A DNA stretch of 64,000 nucleotides. Origin: CAWGHZ01 sp963775315 (GTDB lineage: Bacteria; Pseudomonadota; Alphaproteobacteria; MPNO01; DASWLB01). Below, piece after piece: positions 1 to 9,963 of this stretch (its first letter is position 1; each line of letters opens with the position of its first letter). The stretch is taken from assembly GCA_963775315.1 (NCBI GenBank), contig CAVZIN010000010.1, forward strand, positions 62,001 to 126,000, given 5' to 3'. The notes beneath the pieces are model-generated. The model worked only from the letters and a program-made list of their open reading frames with translations, searched no databases and was not told the origin of the DNA. Position numbers and translations under genes: made by a program.

Positions 1-720
1 GATCTGTCCGTCGTGATTCCCGTCTACAACGAGGCGGGCAACATCGCGCCGCTGGCGGCCGAGGTGCGGGCGAGCCTGGCGGGCAAGGTGGATTACGAGC
101 TGATCATCGTCGATGACGGCAGCAAGGACGCGACGGGCGGCGACCTCGCCGCCCTGGCCGCGTCGGACGAAGCGGTGCGGGTCGTGCGCCATGCGCGCAA
201 TTTCGGCCAGTCGGCCGCGATCCTGACCGGGGTGAAGGTGGCGCGCGCGACGCTGGTCGCCACCTTGGACGGCGACGGCCAGAACGACCCGGCCGACGTG
301 ATGCGGCTTTATGAGACGATTCGCGCGGCGAACCCCGTCGACCGCGTGGCCATGGTATCGGGGATGCGGGTGAAGCGGCACGACAACTGGGTTCGGCGCA
401 TCTCGTCGCGCATCGCGAATGGCGTGCGCACGCGCGCGCTGGGCGACGGCGCGCTTGACACCGGCTGCGGCCTGAAGGTGTTCGACCGCGAGGCGTTCCT
501 GGCCCTGCCACGCTTCAACCACATGCACCGCTTCCTGCCGGCGTTGGTCCAGCGCGACGGCAACCAGGTGCGCTACGTGCCGGTGGGGCATCGGCCGCGC
601 ACGGTGGGGACGTCCAAGTACGGCATGTTCGACCGGCTGGCGGTCGGCATCGTCGATTTGCTCGGCACGATGTGGCTGCGCCGCCGCGCGCTGGCCCCGG
701 TGACGGACGGGCGCGAATGA
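1..720 (+). CDS. Family 2 glycosyltransferase (DPM1/ArnC-like), 5' truncated by window edge
   Basis: The frame is open from base 1 and lacks its true start. The visible 239 residues begin at the GT-A nucleotide-sugar strand (VVIPVYNE), followed by VDDGSKD and the DGDGQNDP metal/acceptor motif of polyprenyl-phosphate sugar transferases. The family moves a sugar from a nucleotide donor onto undecaprenyl- or dolichyl-phosphate at the cytoplasmic face of the membrane. I see no hydrophobic C-terminal anchor; the protein ends in a basic tail. Its stop overlaps the next start (ATGA), so it is translationally coupled to a small membrane protein and then a GT39 enzyme. This suggests one module that loads a lipid carrier and transfers the sugar outside. 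The sugar is unknown. Confidence 0.9.
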   Translation, partial: DLSVVIPVYNEAGNIAPLAAEVRASLAGKVDYELIIVDDGSKDATGGDLAALAASDEAVRVVRHARNFGQSAAILTGVKVARATLVATLDGDGQNDPADVMRLYETIRAANPVDRVAMVSGMRVKRHDNWVRRISSRIANGVRTRALGDGALDTGCGLKVFDREAFLALPRFNHMHRFLPALVQRDGNQVRYVPVGHRPRTVGTSKYGMFDRLAVGIVDLLGTMWLRRRALAPVTDGRE

Positions 721-1007
721 ATTTCAACACGGACCACCTTTGGCTGGGCATCGGCTTCGCCGGCCAAGGGCTGTTCGCCGCCCGCTTCATCATCCAGTGG
801 ATCCGGAGCGAGATGGTGCGCCGCTCGGTGATCCCGGTGGCGTTCTGGTATTTCAGCCTGATTGGCGGGATCGTCCTGTTCGCCTACGCCATCCACCGTC
901 GTGACCCGGTGTTCATCTTCGGACAGGGAGCCGGGCTGGTCGTGTACAGCCGCAACCTTTATCTGATCCATCGTGCCCGCAAGCTCGACGCCGCAGCCGG
1001 CGAGTAG
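717..1007 (+). CDS. Small membrane protein with lipid-A-disaccharide-synthase N-terminal (LAB_N) domain
   Basis: A 96-residue protein starting in an ATGA overlap with the glycosyltransferase. It has about three hydrophobic helices, with the LAB_N-type signature GFAGQGLFAARFIIQWIRSE near residues 12-31. The domain is best known from the N-terminus of some LpxB-related proteins but often occurs alone beside GT2/GT39 genes. It is too short to carry catalysis. Because the upstream GT2 lacks a membrane anchor, I infer a scaffold or anchoring role. The 3' end overlaps the next gene by 35 bp. Confidence 0.8.
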   Translation: MNFNTDHLWLGIGFAGQGLFAARFIIQWIRSEMVRRSVIPVAFWYFSLIGGIVLFAYAIHRRDPVFIFGQGAGLVVYSRNLYLIHRARKLDAAAGE

Positions 1008-2634
1008 GGCCACACACGAAACGAGCCTCGCCGGCGCGCTGGCGCTGCCGGCGGCGCTGTGGCTTGCCATCGTCGTCGCCGGGCTGGCGCTGCGCCCCCT
1101 GCTGCCGATCGACGAAACCCGCTACCTCTCCGTTGCCTGGGGCATGTTCTCGGGTGGCCACGTGCTGGTGCCGCATCTTAACGGCGCACCCTATTCAGAC
1201 AAGCCGCCGATCCTGTTCTGGTCGATCGACGCGATGTGGGCGGTGTTCGGGGTCGGCCAATGGGCCGGCCGGCTGGTCGCGCCGCTCTATGGGCTCGGCT
1301 GCCTGGTCATGATGGCGCGGATCGCGCGGCGCCTGTGGCCGGACGACCCGGCGGCGATCCGCTTCGCGCCGCTCGCCTTCGCCAGCACCGGCGCGTTCGC
1401 CGCCTATGCCAGCCTCGCCATGTTCGACATGCCGCTGACCTTCTTCGTGCTGGTCGCGGTCGAGGCGATCCTGGCGGCGCGCGGCGGCGGGTGGTGGCCC
1501 TGGGTCGCGTGCGGCGTGGCCATGGGGCTCGGCGTGCTGACCAAGGGGCCGGTCGCCTGCCTGCACATTCTGTCCATCGCGCTGCTCGCGCCATTGTGGA
1601 AGTCCGGCGGCGCCCCGCGCGGCTGGGGCCGCTGGTATCTGAGAACCGGCCTCGCCCTCGGCTGCGCCGCAGCGGTGGGGCTCGCCTGGGCCATTCCCGC
1701 CGCGCTGGCGGGCGGCGACGCCTATGGCCACGCGCTGTTCTGGGGCCAGACCGCCGACCGGATGGTGAAGTCGTTCGCCCACCGCCGCCCGGTCTGGTGG
1801 TATTTGCCGCTGATCCCGGCGCTGACCTTTCCCTGGATCGTCTTCCCGCGCGCCTGGCGCGCTTCGTTCCATGCTGGCTGGAAGGCCGATTTCGGGCTTC
1901 GGCTTTGTGCCGTCTGGGCCGTGGTTCCGTTCGTCCTGTTCTCGCTGGTGAGCGGCAAGCAGGCCCACTACCTGCTGCCCGAGATTCCCGCCGTCGCGCT
2001 GATGGCGGCGCGGCTGGCCAGCAGCGCGCGCGCGACGGCGCGGGGCCGCGACGTCTGGCTTCCCGCCGCGCTCGGGCTATTGGCCGGGATTGCCGTCGCG
2101 GCGATCGCTTCCGGATGGATCGCGCTGCCCGGCAAGGCGGCGAGCTGGGGCACCAAGCTCAGCCCCGGCGTGGGCGCGGCGCTCGTCGCGGGCGCGTTGG
2201 TCCTCGTCGTCGCCGGCACCGCGTGGCCCCGGCGCCAGGTCGCCGCGCTTGCGGCCTTCACCGCCCTGCTCTCGGTGCTGGCGAGCGCGCAGGTGGCGCT
2301 CACCCTCGCCCCGTCGCTCGACCTGAGCCCGGCCGCCGCCTACATCGCGCGCGCCGCCGCGGCGGGCCGGCCGCTCGCGCATTCGCCGGGCTACGAAGGC
2401 GAGTTCGGCTTCCTCGCCCGCCTCACCCAGCCCTTCGCGCTGGTCGGCGGCCGCGCCGCCGCCGACTGGGCGCGGACGCACCCGCAAGGCCTCCTGGTCA
2501 CCAACGTGTCGCGCCGCGATTTGCCGCTGAAGCTCAAGCCCGAGGCGATCTTCCCCTTCCGCGACAAGCAGGTGGCGATGTGGAGCGCCGCGACCGTCGC
2601 CGCCGCGAACGGCGCCGTGCCGGGGGCGGACTGA
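973..2634 (+). CDS. Family 39 (ArnT-like) membrane glycosyltransferase
   Basis: A 553-residue GTG-initiated polytopic protein. Shortly after the first TM helix, the loop carries DETRY and then a KPP motif (PYSDKPPILFW). This is the layout of ArnT/PMT-type GT-C enzymes, where the acidic loop is catalytic. About ten or more TM helices follow and a soluble periplasmic C-terminal domain is predicted. Such enzymes use a polyprenyl-phosphate-linked sugar on the periplasmic side and transfer it to lipid A, another lipid or a protein. The two overlapping upstream genes would make the donor. The acceptor cannot be told from sequence. The stop overlaps the following ATG (TGATG). Confidence 0.86.
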   Translation: MPASSTPQPASRATHETSLAGALALPAALWLAIVVAGLALRPLLPIDETRYLSVAWGMFSGGHVLVPHLNGAPYSDKPPILFWSIDAMWAVFGVGQWAGRLVAPLYGLGCLVMMARIARRLWPDDPAAIRFAPLAFASTGAFAAYASLAMFDMPLTFFVLVAVEAILAARGGGWWPWVACGVAMGLGVLTKGPVACLHILSIALLAPLWKSGGAPRGWGRWYLRTGLALGCAAAVGLAWAIPAALAGGDAYGHALFWGQTADRMVKSFAHRRPVWWYLPLIPALTFPWIVFPRAWRASFHAGWKADFGLRLCAVWAVVPFVLFSLVSGKQAHYLLPEIPAVALMAARLASSARATARGRDVWLPAALGLLAGIAVAAIASGWIALPGKAASWGTKLSPGVGAALVAGALVLVVAGTAWPRRQVAALAAFTALLSVLASAQVALTLAPSLDLSPAAAYIARAAAAGRPLAHSPGYEGEFGFLARLTQPFALVGGRAAADWARTHPQGLLVTNVSRRDLPLKLKPEAIFPFRDKQVAMWSAATVAAANGAVPGAD

Positions 2635-3896
2635 TGGGTCCGCGCATCCAGCGCCACTACGCGCTGCTGGTGCTGGTGGCCGCGGTCTCCATGATCCTGG
2701 TCAACGGCTCCGCCATCTACACCATCGCCGTCGCGCTGAAGCCCATCGCCATGGATTTCGGCTGGCCGCGCGAGGTGCCGTCGCTCGCCTACTCGCTGGC
2801 CTACGTCGGCGGCGGGGTCGGCGGCGTCCTGATGGGGCACGTGCTCGACCGGTGGGGCATGGGGCTGCCCGCCACGCTGAGCGCGCTGATGATCGGCACG
2901 GGCGAGCTGCTGCTGCACGGGATGGACGCGGCGTGGCAGCTTTACGGGGTCTACTTCCTGATGGTCGGGATGTTCGGCCAGGGCGCGCTGACCCCGCCGC
3001 TGATGGCCTACGTCATCCGCTGGTACGAGCACCGGCGCGGCACCGCCATCGGTATCGTCGCGTCGGGCCAGTCACTCGCGGGCATCGTGTGGCCGCCGGT
3101 GCTGGAATACGTCATCGGCACCTATGGCTGGCGGACCAGCTACCTCTGGGGCGGGCTCTTGATCCTTGCCGTCAACGTGCCGCTGAGCCTGATCCTGCAC
3201 CGCCGCCCGCCCGAGCCGGCGACGGGGGCCGCGACCAGGGGAGACGGGGCGAAGGACGCGGGCGCGGGCCGGACGGCGCGGGCCGCGCGCCAGGACAGCG
3301 TGCTGACCGGCATGAGCCCGTTCGCTTTGCAGGCGACGCTCTGCTGCGCCATCGTCTGCTGCTGCACCGCCATGTCGCTGCCGCTCGCCCACATGGTGGC
3401 CTACGTCTCCGACCTCGGCTTCCCCGCCTCGCGCGGCGCCGAGGTCCTGTCGGTCATGCTGCTGTCGTCCTTCGTCAGCCGGGCGATCCTGCTCGGCTGG
3501 CTGACCGACCGGCTGGGCGGGCTGCGCGCGCTGTTCTGCTTCTCGACCGTGCAGGCGACGATGCTGGCCGGGTTCGGGCTCAACCACACTCTGGTCGGGT
3601 TCTACGCCATCGCCGCGCTCTACGGGCTCGGTTACGGGGCGCTGCTGCCGATCTATCCGGTCATCGTGCGCGAATATCTGCCGGTGCGCTCGGCGGGCAA
3701 GCTGACGGGCCTGGTGCTGGGATGCGGCGCGGTCGGGATGGCGCTCGGCTCGTGGATGGGCGGATTCGTCTACGACCACACGGGACACTACGCGTGGGCG
3801 TTCGCCATCGGCGTCGCGGCCAACATCGCGAACCTCGTCATCGTCGCCAGCCTGATCCGCCGCACCGGCCCGCGCGTCAGCCGCGCTGCCGCGTAG
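2634..3896 (+). CDS. MFS transporter
   Basis: A 420-residue protein with twelve predicted TM helices in two six-helix halves. They are separated by a hydrophilic, Ala/Gly/Arg-rich central loop near residues 190-225. The loop motif between TM2 and TM3 (GHVLDRWG) resembles MFS motif A. The arrangement resembles the monocarboxylate/oxalate-formate antiporter branch, but the substrate is not identifiable. The ATG overlaps the preceding stop, so it is probably the last gene of the glycosyltransferase operon. That does not prove a shared function, because MFS genes are often carried along in such overlaps. Confidence 0.85.
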   Translation: MGPRIQRHYALLVLVAAVSMILVNGSAIYTIAVALKPIAMDFGWPREVPSLAYSLAYVGGGVGGVLMGHVLDRWGMGLPATLSALMIGTGELLLHGMDAAWQLYGVYFLMVGMFGQGALTPPLMAYVIRWYEHRRGTAIGIVASGQSLAGIVWPPVLEYVIGTYGWRTSYLWGGLLILAVNVPLSLILHRRPPEPATGAATRGDGAKDAGAGRTARAARQDSVLTGMSPFALQATLCCAIVCCCTAMSLPLAHMVAYVSDLGFPASRGAEVLSVMLLSSFVSRAILLGWLTDRLGGLRALFCFSTVQATMLAGFGLNHTLVGFYAIAALYGLGYGALLPIYPVIVREYLPVRSAGKLTGLVLGCGAVGMALGSWMGGFVYDHTGHYAWAFAIGVAANIANLVIVASLIRRTGPRVSRAAA

Positions 3897-3919
3897 CGAG
3901 CATCGGAATTACACGGGCC

Positions 3920-3954
3920 CTGGATCGCTTCGTCGCCGCGCTCCTCGCGATGAC
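3920..3954. repeat. Short palindromic intergenic repeat
   Basis: In the 69-bp gap between the convergent MFS and monooxygenase genes lies a 35-bp element. It runs ctggatcgcttcgtc, an Arg/Ala-type GC core, then ctcctcgcgatgac. It matches my recollection of a short element scattered through many proteobacterial genomes (GTCATTGCGAGGAGC...GACGAAGCAATCCAG), here in a GC-enriched version. I see no gene in it. Confidence 0.55.
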
Positions 3955-3965
3955 CATTTGGGGGC

Positions 3966-5225
3966 CTACACGTACGATGCGTGTTCCTTGACCTGATCCT
4001 TGCGGAACAGGGCGACGGTCTTGTAGGCGTCGCTGATCTGGGTGAGTTCGTCGGCCGAGATCACGTCCTCGATGCGCGCGAACGGCTTGTCCTCGGTGCG
4101 CTCGTACACCTCCTTCAGGATGGTGTCGGGCGGGTTGGCGCGGTTCGCCAGCACCACCTCGCCGGTGATCTTGACGCGCACCTTGTCGTAGTCGGCGAGG
4201 GCCTTCTCGGTCAGGCCGTGGCGCTTGAACGCGCCGGCGATGTAGCGCCCGTCGAGGATCGCCTGGCCCGCGCCGTTGGAGCCGCGGGAGTACATCGGGT
4301 GCGCGGCATCGCCGAGCAGCGTCGTGCGCCCGAAGGTCCAGGTGCGGACCGGGTCGCGGTCGACCATCGGGAACACCAGGATCGGCTGGGTCTTGCGCAG
4401 GAGCGCCGCGCAGTCGAGCCAGTCGAAATGCCAATTCTCGAACGGCTTGAAGAAATCCTGGAGGTCGGCCTCGCAGTTCCAGTCCCATACCGGCGGGGTC
4501 GGCAGCGCCAGCGAGGCGACGAAGTTCATCAGCTGGTTGCCGTCCGCGTCGACGTTCTTGCGGATCGGATAGACCATCAGCTTGCCGACCGGCATCCAGC
4601 CGATGCGCACCGTGTCCGCGCCATTGAGGAACGGCTTGAACGGGGTGATGCCACGCCAGGTGGTGATGCCGGAGTACACCGGCCCGCCCTCGTCGGGATA
4701 GAACTGCTTGCGGATGGTCGAATGGATGCCGTCGCAGCCGATGCAGATGCGCGCGCGCACCGGATCGAGCGGCTTGCCGTCCCGGTCGACGAAGCTGACC
4801 ACCGCCTGGTCGCCCTCGGTCGCGACGCGGGTGCAGCGGCGGCCGGTGAGCACGGCGTCGGGCCCGAGGCGCTTGCGCACCTCGTCGAGCAGCAGCATCT
4901 GCACGTCGCCGCGATGGATGGAGAATTGCGGCCAGTCATAGCCCGCGGCGATCCCCGCCGGCTCCTTGTAGATGAACTGTCCGTAGCGGTTGTAGTAGGA
5001 CGCCGACTGGGTCCGGATGCCGACCGCGTCGAGCCCGGGCAGGAGGCCAAGCTCGTCGAGTTCGCGCACCGCGTGGGGCAGGAGGTTGATCCCCGCGCCG
5101 AGCGGCTTGATCTCCGTGACCGCCTCGTAGACGCGGCACGAGATGCCCGCCTGATGCAGGCTGAGCGCCAGCACCAGCCCGCCGATCCCGCCACCGACGA
5201 TCGCGACTTCCGTGTCCTGCTGCAT
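3966..5225 (-). CDS. FAD-dependent monooxygenase (PhzS-like, class A flavoprotein)
   Basis: A 419-residue group A flavoprotein monooxygenase. The N-terminal dinucleotide fold is GGGIGG (about residues 11-16), the DG motif is CIGCDGIHS near residue 162, and the GD motif is LLGDAAHPMYSRGSNGAG near residue 305. The SRGSNGAGQAI stretch and TTWRGI are typical of the flavin-dependent oxidoreductase branch that includes 5-methylphenazine-1-carboxylate monooxygenase. The family uses NAD(P)H and O2 to hydroxylate aromatic rings. No phenazine biosynthesis genes are adjacent, so the substrate is unknown. The ATG was chosen because it directly precedes the Rossmann strand. The gene is divergent from ettA. 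Confidence 0.86.
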   Translation of the reverse strand: MQQDTEVAIVGGGIGGLVLALSLHQAGISCRVYEAVTEIKPLGAGINLLPHAVRELDELGLLPGLDAVGIRTQSASYYNRYGQFIYKEPAGIAAGYDWPQFSIHRGDVQMLLLDEVRKRLGPDAVLTGRRCTRVATEGDQAVVSFVDRDGKPLDPVRARICIGCDGIHSTIRKQFYPDEGGPVYSGITTWRGITPFKPFLNGADTVRIGWMPVGKLMVYPIRKNVDADGNQLMNFVASLALPTPPVWDWNCEADLQDFFKPFENWHFDWLDCAALLRKTQPILVFPMVDRDPVRTWTFGRTTLLGDAAHPMYSRGSNGAGQAILDGRYIAGAFKRHGLTEKALADYDKVRVKITGEVVLANRANPPDTILKEVYERTEDKPFARIEDVISADELTQISDAYKTVALFRKDQVKEHASYV

Positions 5226-5324
5226 ACCGCACCTCAATCGACCGAATACGACCCGATTCCTCGCTTCTAAATGGCACTGTCCGGCGCCGGTCGCAACCCG
5301 CTTGGTGGCGCGCCCCCGGCCCGG

Positions 5325-5353
5325 TTGCGGCCGGGGTCGGCGTTCTGTATGAC
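5325..5353 (+). promoter_or_regulatory. Putative sigma-70 promoter for ettA
   Basis: TTGCGG, a 17-bp spacer and TATGAC lie 27 bp upstream of the ettA ATG, in the gap divergent from the monooxygenase. The hexamers are imperfect, but spacing and position fit. Confidence 0.4.
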
Positions 5354-5379
5354 TCCGCCCCCTCACCCAGGACCGGACC

Positions 5380-7062
<1,683 letters not shown>

Positions 7063-7070
7063 GCGCCGAG

Positions 7071-7103
7071 CTTCCCTCTCAGCCCCCAGGGCGGAGAGGG
7101 AAG
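7071..7103. terminator. Bidirectional hairpin between convergent ettA and ABC permease genes
   Basis: A perfect 10-bp stem (cttccctctc / gagagggaag) encloses an inner GCCC/GGGC stem. There is no U-run, so termination is inferred. It belongs to the same ccctctcc...ggagaggg repeat family as the element at 13951-14083. Confidence 0.5.
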
Positions 7104-7121
7104 AGTCACCGCGCGGTCCTG

Positions 7122-7910
7122 CTACGGCTCCTTCGCGACCGCGCTTTCATGCCAGCCGCGCAGGACGCGGCGCGCGACGAGCCCGAGCCCGGCATGGATG
7201 CCGATGCCGGTGAGCGACAGCAGGAACAGCGCGGCGAACAACTTGGGAATCTGGAGCCGGTAGCCCGATTCGAGAATCCGGAAGGCGAGCCCGCTCGCCG
7301 CGCCGCCGGACCCCGCGACGAACTCGGCGACCACCGCACCGATCAGCGCGAGCCCGCCCGAGATGCGCACGCCGGCCAGGAAATAAGGCAAGGCGCCCGG
7401 CAGGCGGAGGTGGATCAGCGCCTGCCAGCGAGACGCGCCATAGAGCTGGAAGAGATCGACCAGCCCGCGGTCGGTCGAGTTGAGGCCGAGCGTCGTGTTT
7501 GCGACCACCGGAAAGAACGCGACGATCCAGGCGCAGACCAGCAGCGACAGGAACACGTCGTTCACCCAGATGATGATCAGCGGCGCGATGGCGACGATCG
7601 GCGTCACCTGCAAGATGACGAGGTAGGGGTAGAGGCTGCGCTCGATCAGGCGGGACTGGGCGAGCGCGACGGCAAGCCCGAGCCCGAGGATGGTCGCCGC
7701 CGCGAGGGCGGCGAGCGTCGTGCGCAAAGTGATCCAGAGCGAGGCGAGCAGGCTCGGCCCGTCGGTCCAGAGACTCTTCGCCACCAGCAGTGGCCCCGGC
7801 AGGATGTAGGGCGGGATGTGGTTGAGCCGGACCACCGCCTCCCACGCAGCGAAGAACAGCACCGCGACCACGAGGGGCGCCGCGGCCCCGATGACGTAGC
7901 GGCGCATCAT
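7122..7910 (-). CDS. ABC transporter permease (SsuC/TauC/ThiX-like)
   Basis: A 262-residue BPD-type permease with about six TM helices. The EAA-like coupling loop is LYGASRWQALIHLRLPGALP (roughly residues 167-186). This size and layout match nitrate/sulfonate/taurine/pyrimidine-precursor importers. The ATG overlaps the stop of the upstream ATPase gene (ATGA), so subunit synthesis is coupled. It works with the ATPase and the periplasmic binding protein encoded just upstream. Confidence 0.9.
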   Translation of the reverse strand: MMRRYVIGAAAPLVVAVLFFAAWEAVVRLNHIPPYILPGPLLVAKSLWTDGPSLLASLWITLRTTLAALAAATILGLGLAVALAQSRLIERSLYPYLVILQVTPIVAIAPLIIIWVNDVFLSLLVCAWIVAFFPVVANTTLGLNSTDRGLVDLFQLYGASRWQALIHLRLPGALPYFLAGVRISGGLALIGAVVAEFVAGSGGAASGLAFRILESGYRLQIPKLFAALFLLSLTGIGIHAGLGLVARRVLRGWHESAVAKEP

Positions 7911-8656
7911 GCCGCCATCGCCCCGGCCAGCGTGTCGCTGACCGTGCGGCACGCCTCGGCAAAGGCGGCCGAGGTACGGAGCGCGGGGGCCCGCGGCTGG
8001 GGCAGATCGACCGTCATGTCCGCCGCGATGCGGCCCGGCCCCGCCGACATCACCACGATACGGGTCGACAGGAACACGGACTCGAACACGCTGTGGGTCA
8101 CGAACAGCACGGTCCAGCCCTGCTCGCGCCAGAGCGACATCAGGTCGTCGTTGAGCCGGAAGCGCGTGATCTCGTCGAGTGCGGCGAACGGCTCGTCGAG
8201 CAGCAGGAGGCGCGGGCGCGTCACCAGCGCACGGGCAATCGACACGCGCATGCGCATGCCGCCCGAGAGCTGGCGCGGGTAGAACCGCTCCTGCCCGGCG
8301 AGCCCGACGCGGGCAAGCGCGCCCTCGACCGCGGCGCGTGCCTCCGCCAGACGCGTACCGGCGAGGCGGAGCGGCAAGTAGACATTGTCGAACGCGGTGG
8401 CCCACGGCATCAGCGTCGCGTCCTGGAACACGAAGCCGAGCCCGCCGCGCGGCGGCGGCCCGCCAGGCCAGGCAATGCGCCCCTCGGTCGGCGGGGCGAG
8501 CCTGGCGATCATCCGCAGCAGGGTCGACTTGCCGCAGCCGGACGGGCCGAGGATCGAGACGAACTCGCCATCCGCAACTTCGAGATCGATCCCGTCGAGC
8601 GCGCGCGTACCGGTCGCGAACGACTTGCCGACCCCCTCGAGGGAAAGGAGGGTCAT
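7907..8656 (-). CDS. ABC transporter ATP-binding protein (SsuB/TauB-like)
   Basis: A 249-residue ATPase with Walker A GPSGCGKST (38-46), Q-loop FVFQDATLMPW, signature LSGGMRMRVSIARAL and Walker B LLLLDEPFAALD. The D-loop and the H-loop (FVTHSVFES) are both complete. I chose the ATG at 8656; an in-frame GTG at 8677 would add seven residues, and neither has a strong ribosome site. It energises the permease encoded by the overlapping downstream gene. Confidence 0.9.
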   Translation of the reverse strand: MTLLSLEGVGKSFATGTRALDGIDLEVADGEFVSILGPSGCGKSTLLRMIARLAPPTEGRIAWPGGPPPRGGLGFVFQDATLMPWATAFDNVYLPLRLAGTRLAEARAAVEGALARVGLAGQERFYPRQLSGGMRMRVSIARALVTRPRLLLLDEPFAALDEITRFRLNDDLMSLWREQGWTVLFVTHSVFESVFLSTRIVVMSAGPGRIAADMTVDLPQPRAPALRTSAAFAEACRTVSDTLAGAMAA

Positions 8657-8680
8657 GGGCTGGCCGGGATGCGCCACTCA

Positions 8681-8800
8681 GCCGTTCGCCCTGAGGAGGC
8701 CGCGCAGCGGCCGTCTCGAAGGGCGAGGCGGCACAACCGCGGGTCTTCGTCCTTCGAGACGCGCCTTCGCTCCGCGAAGTCGCTCCTCAGGCCGAACGGC
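8681..8800. repeat. 120-bp compound palindromic (REP-like) element
   Basis: It is bounded by perfect 8-bp inverted ends (gccgttcg at 8681-8688 and cgaacggc at 8793-8800). Inside are further paired blocks: cctgaggag (8690-8698) with ctcctcagg (8783-8791), and gtctcgaagg (8713-8722) with ccttcgagac (8751-8760). Each arm carries its own small hairpin (ggccgcgcagcggcc; cttcgctccgcgaag). It sits between the binding-protein and ATPase genes of an ABC operon. It may therefore stabilise or separate the binding-protein part of the transcript. Confidence 0.75.
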
Positions 8801-8817
8801 GACGGGAGCATCCGGCA

Positions 8818-9831
8818 TTACTTCTTGCTCGCCAGGCCCTTCTTGTCGACGAAGCGGGTGGTGTAGGCGGCGTGCCAGTCCATGTCCTTGGGGTAGAGGC
8901 CCTGCTTCGACATCACGTCGAAGAAATCCTTCCAGCGGGCCTCGGTCATCGCGCCGATGCCCATGGTCTTGGCGTCGCCGGAATCGACGATGCCGTGCTC
9001 CTTCATCATCCTGCGGCCATAGGCGAGCAGCGCGTCGGTCATCTCCGGGTTGTCCTTCTTGATGAGCGCGTTCGCCGGTGCCGGATCGCCGTCGAGATAG
9101 CTCGTCCAGCCCTCGATCGAGGCGGCGACAAAGCGCTGCACCAAGCCGGGATTGTCTGCCACCAGCTTCTTCGACGTCTCGATCAGGTTGCCGTAGGACG
9201 CATAGCCCGCGTCGGCGAGCAGCATCACCACGGGCTTCCGGCCCTGCTCCTGGATCATGAACGGCTCGGAGCCAAGATAGCCCTGCTGCACCGCGTTCTT
9301 GTTGGCGAGGAAGGGCGCGACGCTGAACGCGTAGGGGCGGATCTGGGCGTCGGTAAAGCCGTATTTCGCCTTGAGGAACAGCCACCAGCCGACCCGCGTG
9401 TCCGAGCCGATCATGATCGGGTGGCCCTTGAGGTCGGCGATCGACTCGATCCCCTCGCCGGCGTGCGCGATCAGCACCGCCGGGTCCTTCTGGAAAATGG
9501 CCGCGACCGCGACCATGGGGATCTTCTCCTTCGCATAGTTGAGCGCGATGAAATCGTTGGTCGACACGTTGAAATCGAGCTTTCCCGCGGCGAGGAGCTG
9601 GGCGTGGTTCACCTGCGGGCCGCCCTGGCGCAGCGTCACCTCCAGCCCGTGCTTCTTGTAGATGCCGGTGGCGATCGCCTGGTAGTAGCCGCCGTGCTCC
9701 GCCTCGGCCTTCCAGTCGGTGCCGAACGACACCTTGTCGAGCGCCCAGCTGGGCGTCGCCGCGCCCAGCGCAACCAGTCCCGCCGCCAGGATCGCGATTG
9801 CGATTGCTCCGCCCGTCCGTCGCGTATTCAT
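8818..9831 (-). CDS. ABC transporter substrate-binding protein (NMT1/SsuA family)
   Basis: A 337-residue secreted protein. The N-terminus has basic residues, a hydrophobic core and an ATPSWA-like cleavage site near residue 29. The mature part opens with VSFGTDWKAEAEHGGYYQA, the strand and helix where NMT1/ThiY-type proteins hold an aromatic or heterocyclic ligand. It goes on with a typical periplasmic binding fold of two lobes. An alternative ATG at 9846 would add five residues. It is first in a leftward ABC operon and divergent from a sensor kinase. The ligand is unknown; candidates are pyrimidine precursors, sulfonates or aromatics. I see no TPP riboswitch upstream. Confidence 0.88.
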   Translation of the reverse strand: MNTRRTGGAIAIAILAAGLVALGAATPSWALDKVSFGTDWKAEAEHGGYYQAIATGIYKKHGLEVTLRQGGPQVNHAQLLAAGKLDFNVSTNDFIALNYAKEKIPMVAVAAIFQKDPAVLIAHAGEGIESIADLKGHPIMIGSDTRVGWWLFLKAKYGFTDAQIRPYAFSVAPFLANKNAVQQGYLGSEPFMIQEQGRKPVVMLLADAGYASYGNLIETSKKLVADNPGLVQRFVAASIEGWTSYLDGDPAPANALIKKDNPEMTDALLAYGRRMMKEHGIVDSGDAKTMGIGAMTEARWKDFFDVMSKQGLYPKDMDWHAAYTTRFVDKKGLASKK

Positions 9832-9963
9832 CGATTTTGCCCCCATTTTGCTGCGCGCGGCGCGGCGGGAGTGTCGCATCGAATCGCCGCCGCCTGTCCA
9901 GAATGGATTCGACAAGGTTTTGTATGTATCCTTCAACACAACCAGGAGGCACGGAGTCAATCG

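Noticed and set aside
3966..5225. Phenazine biosynthesis system, from the PhzS-like monooxygenase and the PhzF-like gene at 51,336
   Set aside because: They are 46 kb apart and no phzA-E/G core genes exist in the window. Both families have many non-phenazine members.
9832..9963. TPP or other riboswitch controlling the ABC importer
   Set aside because: The 132-bp divergent gap shows no THI-box-like sequence or other aptamer pattern that I could recognise.
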